A DNA stretch of 44,341 nucleotides, from contig JANQJJ010000137.1 of the NCBI GenBank assembly GCA_028281725.1, positions 1 to 44,341 on the forward strand, in the 5' to 3' direction. This document shows, piece by piece, positions 27,536 through 35,385 of the stretch. Source of the DNA: Pirellulaceae bacterium (lineage in GTDB: Bacteria; Planctomycetota; Planctomycetia; Pirellulales; Pirellulaceae). Under the pieces are notes generated by a model that ran no database searches, was not told where the DNA came from, and saw nothing but the letters and a program-made list of their open reading frames with translations. Each line of letters starts with the position of its first letter. Position 1 is the first letter of the stretch. The position numbers and the translations under genes were made by a program.

Positions 27536-27862
27536 TCATAGATGCAGTGGGACCATGAACCGACTTTCTCCGTCGGTTGCTTCTGATGGTGGGTCCGTCC
27601 AGGGGATTGGGCGATCTTGCGAAACGTGGTCGGCGATCAGCTGTTTCGCAGCGGACACCAGTTGACTCAGCGCGTCGCGAACCGTTGCGGCTTGCGCTCG
27701 ATCCAGCGGAAGATTCGCGGCTCGCGCGAGCGTACCACCTTCGCTGAAATGCTGGACGAAGACGGTGAGGTTGTAGACTTCCGCGGTGGTCATGCGAGCG
27801 GAGGAGCTGCCCTCGGGTGACGCCTGCGGTAAAGAGGGGTTGGGAGAACTAGATGTACCCAT
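27536..27862 (-). CDS. Hypothetical protein, 108 residues
   Basis: No family recognised. The ATG at 27862 has AGGA 7 bases upstream. The first 23 residues are Ser/Pro-rich and look disordered. About 25-80 form probable helices (TTAEVYNLTVFVQHF, then DALSQLVSAAKQLIADH). The rest is polar with a short hydrophobic end. It is upstream of the asparagine-synthetase-like gene with 123 bases between, and 244 bases downstream of ugd. The good ribosome binding site is the main support that it is real. Confidence 0.5.
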   Translation of the reverse strand: MGTSSSPNPSLPQASPEGSSSARMTTAEVYNLTVFVQHFSEGGTLARAANLPLDRAQAATVRDALSQLVSAAKQLIADHVSQDRPIPWTDPPSEATDGESRFMVPLHL

Positions 27863-27970
27863 GCCGAATTCCTATCGAGCTACTTGCATCTTCGATCGAG
27901 CCCTAGTCGGACCGTTCTGATCCAAGATCTTATCGCAGCCGGCCGTGTTTGACGAACGCTCTGCCCGACG

Positions 27971-27999
27971 ATTCCCCAAAGTTCGCATTTTGGGGGAAT
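27971..27999 (-). terminator. Strong hairpin downstream of ugd
   Basis: On the plus strand ATTCCCCAAA at 27971-27980 pairs with the TTTTGGGGGAAT end at 27988-27999, with one bulged G and a short loop. It lies 108 bases past the ugd stop. No U-tract follows on the minus strand, so it is not a classic intrinsic terminator; it may still end or stabilise the ugd transcript. Confidence 0.35.
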
Positions 28000-28106
28000 T
28001 ATTGGCGTTAGACCTTGCCCAGACGGCTCATCGCCACCGGACTGGTATGACGAAAACTTGTTCGAAACCGGCGTCACGAGACTCGGGGGCAAGGGGCTTG
28101 CAGACG

Positions 28107-29495
28107 TCAGCTCTTGCCGATCGCGTGAACTTCGAAGCCGACCTCGGAGAGTGCCTGGCGATCGACAATATTCCGTCCGTCAAAGAGAAACGCCGGCTGC
28201 GGCATGGCCCGGTAGATTTTCTGGTAGTCGAGCGTCTTAAACTCGTCCCATTCAGTCATCACGGCAATGGCGTGGGCATCTCGAGCGGACGCATAGCAGT
28301 CGCTGGCGACGGTGACATGGTTCTCGATCAAGCGTTGGTCGGGCGGTGAGAGCTGGCCGTCGGCGTCCGACATTACCGTTTGAAGATCCTTGAGAATCTG
28401 CGTTCGACTGACGCGCGGATCATAGATATGCAGACGAGCGTGTTCCCGCAGCAGGTCGCGACAGACGTAAATGGCGGCCGATTCACGCGTGTCATTGGTA
28501 TCCTTCTTGAAAGCCCAACCCCAAATGGAGATCTTCTTGTCGGAGACGGTGTTGAATAATGTTTTAACGATCTTTTCCGCAAAGCGACGTTTTTGATAGT
28601 CGTTCATGACAACGACCTGTTCCCAATACGCCGCCACTTCGTGGAGTCCAAAGTGTTCGCACAGGTAAACGAGATTCAGAATGTCTTTCTGAAAGCAGCT
28701 GCCACCGAAGCCGACGGAGGACTTCAGGAACTTGGGGCCGATTCTAGAATCCGTGCCAATGGCCCTAGCCACCTCGTCGACATCGGCTCCCGTCGCTTCG
28801 CACAGCGCCGAGATAGCATTGATGGAAGAGACTCGCTGAGCCAGGAACGCATTGGCGGTCAACTTGGACAGCTCACTGCTCCATAGGTTAGTTGTTAGTA
28901 TTTTTTGTTCTGGAATCCAGCGGCGGTAGACTGCCGCGAGTGTATCGATCGCCCGCTCCGAGTCGCCGCCGATGAGAACGCGATCCGGGTCGAGCAGATC
29001 ATCGATGGCAGTACCTTCGGCCAGGAATTCTGGATTGCTGAGTACGTCAAAGGACGCACCGTCTCCAGCACTGCCCAGAATGCGTTTGATCGCCCCGGCC
29101 GTACGTACCGGTAGCGTGGATTTTTCCACCACGATTTTGTGCCCGCTGGCAACCGTTGCGATTTGGCGCGCGCATTTCTCAACGAACTCCAGGTTCGCAG
29201 CTCGTCCGGCACCCATGCCGAACGTCTTCGTGGGCGTGTTGACGGAAATGAAGATCATGTCAGCTTCGGAGATGGCCGATTCGACGTCCGTCGAGAATGT
29301 GAGATTCCGACCGCGAGCTTCTCGAACCACCTCATCCAGACCTGGCTCGTAAATTGGAAGGGAATCCGAATTCCAAGCGTCAATCCGCGACCGGTTGAGA
29401 TCGACCACGTGAACTGGAATGTCGGGACACTGTTTGGCGATCATGGCCATCGTTGGGCCGCCAACATAGCCAGCGCCAATGCAACAGATTTTCAT
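28107..29495 (-). CDS. ugd: UDP-glucose 6-dehydrogenase, animal-like type
   Basis: A 462-residue enzyme that oxidises UDP-glucose to UDP-glucuronate with two NAD+. The N-terminal Rossmann motif is [10 protein letters not shown] (6-15), and the catalytic Cys267 is in [10 protein letters not shown]. The wording is unusually close to metazoan [63 protein letters not shown] and [18 protein letters not shown]. Length also fits the eukaryotic form better than the short bacterial Ugd. It is the last of the row NusG-like, fcl, gmd, ugd; 90 bases separate it from gmd. Confidence 0.96.
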   Translation of the reverse strand: MKICCIGAGYVGGPTMAMIAKQCPDIPVHVVDLNRSRIDAWNSDSLPIYEPGLDEVVREARGRNLTFSTDVESAISEADMIFISVNTPTKTFGMGAGRAANLEFVEKCARQIATVASGHKIVVEKSTLPVRTAGAIKRILGSAGDGASFDVLSNPEFLAEGTAIDDLLDPDRVLIGGDSERAIDTLAAVYRRWIPEQKILTTNLWSSELSKLTANAFLAQRVSSINAISALCEATGADVDEVARAIGTDSRIGPKFLKSSVGFGGSCFQKDILNLVYLCEHFGLHEVAAYWEQVVVMNDYQKRRFAEKIVKTLFNTVSDKKISIWGWAFKKDTNDTRESAAIYVCRDLLREHARLHIYDPRVSRTQILKDLQTVMSDADGQLSPPDQRLIENHVTVASDCYASARDAHAIAVMTEWDEFKTLDYQKIYRAMPQPAFLFDGRNIVDRQALSEVGFEVHAIGKS

Positions 29496-29585
29496 GGGAC
29501 TCAGGGGGATAAGTAATGGAGGATGTGTATAAACCGATCGATCGCAAGCAGACTCTGCGTCAGTCCCGAGATCTTCATTGAAAGT

Positions 29586-30602
29586 TTAATTGCCCGAAAA
29601 GCTCGAGCTATGCAGTTCTCTCTGTGCCAGGTCCAGATCGTGTTCCACCATGATACGTGCCAGTTCACGGACGTCGGTCTGAGGCGTCCAGTCCAGTTTT
29701 TCCTTGGCTTTGCTTGCGTCGCCCAACAGCAAGTCGACTTCGGCAGGTCGAAGGTATCGTGGGTCGATCTCGACGTATTTTTGCCAGTCCAGATCCAGGT
29801 GTTCAAAGACCATATCCAGAAAATCGCGGATCGAATGAGTTTCGCCGGTGGCGATCACAAAGTCCTCTGGCGTGTCTTGCTGCAAGATGCGCCACATGGC
29901 GTCGACATAGTCTTTGGCAAATCCCCAGTCGCGTTTGGCATCTAGATTGCCTAAGTAGAGTTTGTCTTGCAAACCCACTTTGATTCTGGTGGCGGCGCGG
30001 GTGATCTTGCGTGTTACAAACGTTTCGCCTCGCCGCGGAGATTCGTGATTGAATAGGATTCCATTGCAGGCGAACAAATCATAGCTCCGGCGGTAGTTGA
30101 TTGTTTGAAAGAATGCGTAGACTTTCGAGCAAGCATAGGGCGATTGCGGATTGAGCGGCGTCGTCTCGGTCTGAGGAGTCTGGAGAACTTTGCCGTACAT
30201 TTCCGATGAGGAGGCTTGGTAGACGCGAACGGGTTTGCGTTTGTTGAGTATCCGCGCCGCTTCCAGGACGTTCAGCGCGCCCACTCCATCGCTCATCAAT
30301 GTATAAACGGGTTGATCGAACGATACGCGAACGTGGCTCTGTGCACCCAGGTTAAATATCTCGTCAGGTTCAATCTCAAGGACCAGGTTCGTGAGAGCTT
30401 GACCATCGGTGAGGTCTCCATAGTGCAGCCGCAGTTGCGCGTCTTCGTGGACGTCTTTGTAAAGATGGTCGATCCGACCGGTCGAGAAACTGCTGCTGCG
30501 TCTGACCAACCCATGAACCGCGTATCCCTTGTCGAGAAGCAGCTCGGCCAAGTAAGAACCATCTTGGCCGGTAATGCCTGTGATCAATGCACTGCGAGAC
30601 AT
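29586..30602 (-). CDS. gmd: GDP-mannose 4,6-dehydratase
   Basis: A 338-residue short-chain dehydrogenase. The NADP motif is [10 protein letters not shown] (9-18), and VRRSS at 33-37 is the known Gmd signature. Catalytic residues appear in QASSSEMYG (Ser132, Glu134) and SPYACSK (Tyr156, Lys160). It converts GDP-mannose to GDP-4-keto-6-deoxymannose, the first step to GDP-L-fucose. GAGG precedes the ATG by 8 bases. The fcl stop lies 34 bases upstream, so the two are one operon. Confidence 0.97.
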   Translation of the reverse strand: MSRSALITGITGQDGSYLAELLLDKGYAVHGLVRRSSSFSTGRIDHLYKDVHEDAQLRLHYGDLTDGQALTNLVLEIEPDEIFNLGAQSHVRVSFDQPVYTLMSDGVGALNVLEAARILNKRKPVRVYQASSSEMYGKVLQTPQTETTPLNPQSPYACSKVYAFFQTINYRRSYDLFACNGILFNHESPRRGETFVTRKITRAATRIKVGLQDKLYLGNLDAKRDWGFAKDYVDAMWRILQQDTPEDFVIATGETHSIRDFLDMVFEHLDLDWQKYVEIDPRYLRPAEVDLLLGDASKAKEKLDWTPQTDVRELARIMVEHDLDLAQRELHSSSFSGN

Positions 30603-30636
30603 GAAAGTAACCTCTGATTGAATAAGTGGGGGTTGC

Positions 30637-31587
30637 TCAAACGGAACGTAGGCTGCCGGCCGCTAGATGACTTCTAAAGTCCTCATAGGTTTGCTCGACG
30701 CCGGTTTTCAAATCAGTCCGAGGTTTCCATCCGGTAGACTTCAGCAAAGAGATGTCTGTCAGCTTGCGCGGAGTACCATCGGGTTTCGATGGATCGGTGA
30801 GTATTTCTCCTGGATATCCAACGACACTCGCCACCAGATGTGCCAGCTCGAGAATACTCTGGTCCCTGCCCGAGCCGACGTTGACCCAATCGGGCGGATT
30901 CGTCTGGCCAAGCAAATGAACCAAAGCGTCCGCCAAATCATCCACGTAGAGGAACTCGCGACGCGGCGAACCGGTCCCCCAAATCGTCACGTTAGGTGCC
31001 GATGATTCCTTGGCCTCGTGAAAACGCCGAATGAGCGCCGGCAATACATGGCTATACTCCGGATGATAATTGTCTCCCGGCCCATAGAGATTGGTGGGCA
31101 TAGCCGAGTGATAGAGGACGCCATATTGACGACGATAGTACTCACACAGTTTGAGTCCGCAGATTTTGGCCAGTGCGTAGGCTTCGTTGGTCGGTTCCAG
31201 CGGACTTGCCAGTAGCTGATCTTCGGTGATTGGCTGCTTGGCCATACGAGGGTAGATGCACGTACTGCCTAGAAACAGGAAGCGTTTCACGCCGGACCGA
31301 TAAGCAGCACCGATGGTCGCGAGCTGGGCGTTGAGGTTCTCTGTCAGGAATTCTACCGGGTATGTATTGTTGGCATGAATGCCGCCGACACGAGCGGCGG
31401 CAAACACCACCGCTTCTGGACGTTCCGATTTGAATAGCTTCTCCACCGCATCGAAGTCTTCCAGGTCCAACTCAGCCCGTGTTCGTGTAATCAGGCGGAC
31501 TCCGGCTTCGCTCTGGAGTCGGCGGCAGACTGCAGAGCCTACCATTCCGCGGTGTCCGGCAATGAATATGGATGAGTAGGAGACCAT
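30637..31587 (-). CDS. fcl: GDP-L-fucose synthase
   Basis: A 316-residue SDR enzyme: the NADP motif is [11 protein letters not shown] (10-20), then [14 protein letters not shown] (Ser108 region) and [15 protein letters not shown] with Tyr137 and Lys141. It turns GDP-4-keto-6-deoxymannose into GDP-L-fucose by epimerisation and reduction. It is adjacent to gmd, so the pathway is complete here. The NusG-like gene is 186 bases upstream on the same strand. Confidence 0.97.
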   Translation of the reverse strand: MVSYSSIFIAGHRGMVGSAVCRRLQSEAGVRLITRTRAELDLEDFDAVEKLFKSERPEAVVFAAARVGGIHANNTYPVEFLTENLNAQLATIGAAYRSGVKRFLFLGSTCIYPRMAKQPITEDQLLASPLEPTNEAYALAKICGLKLCEYYRRQYGVLYHSAMPTNLYGPGDNYHPEYSHVLPALIRRFHEAKESSAPNVTIWGTGSPRREFLYVDDLADALVHLLGQTNPPDWVNVGSGRDQSILELAHLVASVVGYPGEILTDPSKPDGTPRKLTDISLLKSTGWKPRTDLKTGVEQTYEDFRSHLAAGSLRSV

Positions 31588-31773
31588 GATTTTTCTGAGC
31601 TACTTGGGAAGGCCAAGATTCGAACAGACGCGTTCGCCCAGCGGGCGTACCGAGCAAGCAAGTATATCGTTCTGTTTGGCAATAGGTTGATTGCTGGAAT
31701 GTCGCGTCCTATCGTCCTGATCATGTTCGAGGCGGATCGATCCACCGTAGGCTGAAGGCAGTTGCCGATGAGG

Positions 31774-32325
31774 CTACAAAGGGTCCGCCTGGCAGTCTTC
31801 GATCGCAACGGAAACTCCCTGGTCCATGAATCGAACGAAGACCTGTAAACGGACTTCTTTATCACGCCGGACGATGACACCTTCGTATCCAGCGAACGAT
31901 CCGCTGCGGATGCGGACGCGCTGCCCCGGCTCCAGGCGGCTTTCCGGGGATAGGGCAGCTTCTGTCGATATCAAGTTTTTGATTTGAAGTAAGTCTTCTA
32001 CGAGCTCTTGGGGCTGATCCACCGGCATGCAACGACTGATCGAGCCGGTGCAAACCGCCTTGTAACGTGACTCCTCCTCACCACACACAAACACATAGTT
32101 GCCAAAAAGCGGTTCATAGCTCTTGCGCAACCTCCCATTAGGGGACCGATAGCGGCGTTCAATGACGGGAGCATAGAACGCAATTTCCTGCTCGACCAAT
32201 TGGCGCATCAACTTCTTTTCTTGACGCGCCAGAGTGTACATGGCCCACCAAGGAGAATTGAGAGCCAGGTCGCTTGTCAACAGACCCTCAGGAAACAGGT
32301 CAATTTCGCGTTTGAGTAGAGGCAT
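31774..32325 (-). CDS. NusG/RfaH-like transcription elongation factor
   Basis: From ATG 32325 (AGGA just upstream) the protein has 183 residues; a GTG at 32370 is a weaker start. An NGN domain is visible: SPWWAMYTLARQEKKLMRQL, then the basic ERRYRSPNGRLRKSYEPLFGNYVFV. A KOW motif follows at about 133-152 (EPGQRVRIRSGSFAGYEGVIV). This is the layout of the NusG paralogues RfaH, LoaP and UpxY that enable long polysaccharide operons to be read through. It lies just before fcl, gmd and ugd, and after a strong terminator, which supports an operon-specific antitermination role. Confidence 0.85.
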   Translation of the reverse strand: MPLLKREIDLFPEGLLTSDLALNSPWWAMYTLARQEKKLMRQLVEQEIAFYAPVIERRYRSPNGRLRKSYEPLFGNYVFVCGEEESRYKAVCTGSISRCMPVDQPQELVEDLLQIKNLISTEAALSPESRLEPGQRVRIRSGSFAGYEGVIVRRDKEVRLQVFVRFMDQGVSVAIEDCQADPL

Positions 32326-32590
32326 CTTGTCCTGACCGAGAGAAACAGACTGAATCGGAGTTTGTAGCACGAACTGAATCTAGTGGGAATGGCAGCCGAG
32401 ATAGCCTCCCGTTTTTTGGCCGCAGTGAGCAGAACAGGCGGTTTGATTGGTCTGACAGAAGCCCAGAGAGCACAGATCACTTCTGTGCCGCGTATTTCAC
32501 GCTGAAAGCCATGGACGGGACAGGCCGTATGTCGGCACGACTCAGGCTAGCTTACCCAGATAATCCAGGTATTTCCGAGCGGCTACCAAC
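32326..32590. other. Non-coding region before the NusG-like gene
   Basis: About 265 bases between the wzc terminator and the NusG-like start, all presumably promoter and leader of the nusG-like/fcl/gmd/ugd unit. I see no clear hexamer pair or RNA element. Confidence 0.4.
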
Positions 32591-32621
32591 AAAAAAACTC
32601 GCCGACAGATGCCGGCGAGTT
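32591..32621 (-). terminator. Intrinsic terminator after the Wzc-type gene
   Basis: A perfect 9-bp stem, AACTCGCCG (32596-32604) with CGGCGAGTT (32613-32621), and an 8-base loop. Read on the minus strand it is followed at once by seven T residues (32597-32591). It sits 76 bases past the wzc stop, a textbook rho-independent terminator. Confidence 0.85.
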
Positions 32622-32696
32622 GGTTGGCGATTTCGACCGAGGACAAGAGTCTTCTCTAGCTTCTCGAACTCCCTGCCGCTCCAGCGATTGATTACT

Positions 32697-35147
32697 CTAC
32701 TGCTTTTCTTCGATGTAGCCGGCTGTATAAGAGCCGTATCCGCCGTATTTGCCGCCATAGCCGTACTTGTAGCCATCGCGGTAGTTGCCGCCGTAGCGGT
32801 AGGCATAACGGTAATCGTTGTACCCGTAGCTGTAACCGTAACCGGCTTCGGCCGATACGCCGTTGACGACCACGCCGAGGAAGCGAGCATCGACAGTTTC
32901 GAGAATCTTGGTCGCTCGCGTAGCCAACGGCTTGACGTTGCGTCTCAGACGCATGGTTAAGACCACGCCGTCGACGACTGCCGCGACGGCACTCGGATCG
33001 GAAACGGCTAGCATGGGGGGCGTGTCTACGATAATGATGTCGTATTTTTCTCGCAACACGTCCATCAGATCACTGAAACGATTACTGCTAAGCAGCTCGG
33101 CAGGATTACTTGGCCGCTTGCCACCAGGCATGATGGACAAGTTGGCGACATGGCTGGAGTACGTCGCATCTTCCAGCTCGGCCGAGCCCGCCACGACCGC
33201 AGCCATCCCTACCGTAGCATCGATTCCAAAGAGCTTGGCGATTCGCGGGCGCCGGAAGTCGGCGTCAATTAGAAGAACGCGTCGACCCGACTGGGCCATC
33301 GTGACCGCTAGGTTGGCCGACAATGTCGACTTACCATCACCGGGCACAGGGCTGGTGACCTGGATCACTTTCAGCTCACTGCAACGGTTACTGAAGAACA
33401 GACCGGTTCGTACCGCCCGGAACGCTTCACTGACCCGGCCTCGGCTGTGGTGAATAGTCGACAGCGATGGGTCGATGGCTTCTACGACCTTCTTGACATT
33501 TTGGATTTCCATAATCGGAATGTGTCCTAGCACCGGTATGCCTAGGTCGGCGGCAATCTCATCCGGGCTGCGGTAGCTCCGATCCGCCAAGTCCATCAAA
33601 ACGGCCAGTCCGGACATGACCAGGAATCCGACCGCGGCACCGCCGAGCAGATACGGGGGGAGCTTGGGACCATAGAACGCTCCGATCGAAGGCAGGTTCA
33701 GTTCCTTCAGAGTTCTCTGACCACCTTGCGGCAATAGCTCGACCTCATTGAGTTTTTCGGTGTAGGCATCGAGCAGAGTTTTCACAGAGCTGAGTTCGCT
33801 ATTGAGCAGCCGGTTCTCGCCGAGGAACTGTTGCAATTCCTTGGATTTTGCCAGATCTTGCTCCGCCAATGCCTGAAGCTCTTTTTCCTGGATATCGAGT
33901 GAAGCATACTTCTCTGTGAGAGCCTGAACATGAATCTCGAGACGTTGCTCGACCGGGATACCTGAAGGGGCTAACTGCTCTGCCAGAGCCGCCTGAGCCT
34001 CCTCTTCTCTAAGCCGCTCGAGCTCCAGTTCCTCCTGCTTTTCGCTCTCCGCAATGCGAGCGATATGTTCCTGCATTAACTGAATCTTTTTTCGAGCGTT
34101 TGCCACCGAAGGGTGCCCATTACCGACGGTATCAAGCAATTCTTGCTCTCGCATCTGCAACGCAAAAAGTTCGGTCCTCTCCAGGCGAGCTGATTCCGAG
34201 TTGCTCCGAGACTCCAAAGGCGTCTGTCGAATCCTCGGTGCATCAGGGTTGCCAAACATGCTATCGACAACGCTGTTCTCATTGTCCGATGAAAGCATGA
34301 CCAAGATGTGCTCCGGGGGGCGTCCGGCATCAATGGCTGATTGCACGTGTTCCAACGTTCCACGTAGCTTCTTGCGTTCAACCCGCAGCTCCGAAAGCTC
34401 TGCTTGGACTGATGCGTAGCTCATCGCGTACGGGTCGGATACTTCATCGCCGGTCCAAATGACGTTTGAAGCGCGGGCGCGAAACTCCTCGTCCTTTTTG
34501 GACAAGTCTTTGTAAGTCTGGCTCAACCTGTCCTGCGCCTTGGTGACCAACTCATACATTTCGTTGCCGACCGTGCGGTACTCTTCGGTCAGGTAATCGC
34601 TATAGCCATCGACGATGGCGTTGACCACGACTGCAGCGAGATCCGCGTCGGTACAGATGTAATTGATTTCCAACAGGGTCGTGTTGTCGTCTTTGGCCGC
34701 CGGCTGAATGACCAAGTCTTCGCTGACCATCAGGTCCGCCGTAATCTGCTCGGCACTCAAGCCCAAGCTGCTAAAAGCCGGCTGTTCGGTCAACTGTCCG
34801 CGCTCGACAGCCATTCTCAGGACCTTCTGACTCTGGATCACGAGCGATTCGTCAGAACGCGTAATCTCCGAAGTGTCGTTCGGATCACGCTGTTGCAACC
34901 GGGTCGATGGTGGCAACGAGTCGACGACCCGAACCAATGCCGAAGCCTGGTACTCGGCCGGTTGTTTTGAGAAGTACAGGTAGCCGAGGCCGGTGCCCAC
35001 GAAGGCACCCAGAATCGGTAGCCATTTCCAGCGCCAAAGGACCTTGAGGATATCAAAGCCCTGTTGAGGTTCCATCGCCGGCATCGGCTCTACCATTCGA
35101 CCATTTGCCATACCATTGACAGGGGGGCTTTCCATTACTTGCGACAT
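32697..35147 (-). CDS. Wzc-type polysaccharide co-polymerase and tyrosine autokinase
   Basis: An 816-residue inner-membrane protein. TM1 is near 40-60 and TM2 near 498-520, enclosing a periplasmic domain with Wzz-like start and long coiled coils (about 320-475). The cytosolic BY-kinase has Walker A PVPGDGKST (600-608), Walker A' VLLIDADFRRPR (624-635) and Walker B IIIVDTPP (704-711). The tail 770-811 holds 16 Tyr in 42 residues, mixed with Gly, Arg and Lys. Wzc kinases phosphorylate such tails to cycle chain-length control and export. A terminator follows the gene. The upstream gene wzy ends 238 bases away. Confidence 0.95.
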   Translation of the reverse strand: MSQVMESPPVNGMANGRMVEPMPAMEPQQGFDILKVLWRWKWLPILGAFVGTGLGYLYFSKQPAEYQASALVRVVDSLPPSTRLQQRDPNDTSEITRSDESLVIQSQKVLRMAVERGQLTEQPAFSSLGLSAEQITADLMVSEDLVIQPAAKDDNTTLLEINYICTDADLAAVVVNAIVDGYSDYLTEEYRTVGNEMYELVTKAQDRLSQTYKDLSKKDEEFRARASNVIWTGDEVSDPYAMSYASVQAELSELRVERKKLRGTLEHVQSAIDAGRPPEHILVMLSSDNENSVVDSMFGNPDAPRIRQTPLESRSNSESARLERTELFALQMREQELLDTVGNGHPSVANARKKIQLMQEHIARIAESEKQEELELERLREEEAQAALAEQLAPSGIPVEQRLEIHVQALTEKYASLDIQEKELQALAEQDLAKSKELQQFLGENRLLNSELSSVKTLLDAYTEKLNEVELLPQGGQRTLKELNLPSIGAFYGPKLPPYLLGGAAVGFLVMSGLAVLMDLADRSYRSPDEIAADLGIPVLGHIPIMEIQNVKKVVEAIDPSLSTIHHSRGRVSEAFRAVRTGLFFSNRCSELKVIQVTSPVPGDGKSTLSANLAVTMAQSGRRVLLIDADFRRPRIAKLFGIDATVGMAAVVAGSAELEDATYSSHVANLSIMPGGKRPSNPAELLSSNRFSDLMDVLREKYDIIIVDTPPMLAVSDPSAVAAVVDGVVLTMRLRRNVKPLATRATKILETVDARFLGVVVNGVSAEAGYGYSYGYNDYRYAYRYGGNYRDGYKYGYGGKYGGYGSYTAGYIEEKQ

Positions 35148-35224
35148 AGCTGGTTTTCAAAGTAGGGAGGAATATGGGATTGCTAGCGACATGGCATTAA
35201 ATATTCTGCAGACACCGGTTAGAG

Positions 35225-35252
35225 ATTATGGTATGCCACGTATGTCCACCAA
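35225..35252 (-). promoter_or_regulatory. Possible sigma70-type promoter before the Wzc gene
   Basis: On the minus strand TTGGTG and CATAAT are 16 bases apart, about 75 bases upstream of the ATG at 35147. The -10 is 5/6 and the -35 weak. Confidence 0.3.
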
Positions 35253-35385
35253 GTATAGGCGTGACTCGAATTCTTGAATACGTTTTTGCATCGTCCCTAC
35301 GGAACTTAGCGTTTGAGTGGCTGTTTTGTCCCAAAAAGTCCTCACAATTAAACTCTCTCATGGGGGGGAGGCATTTCGGCTAACC

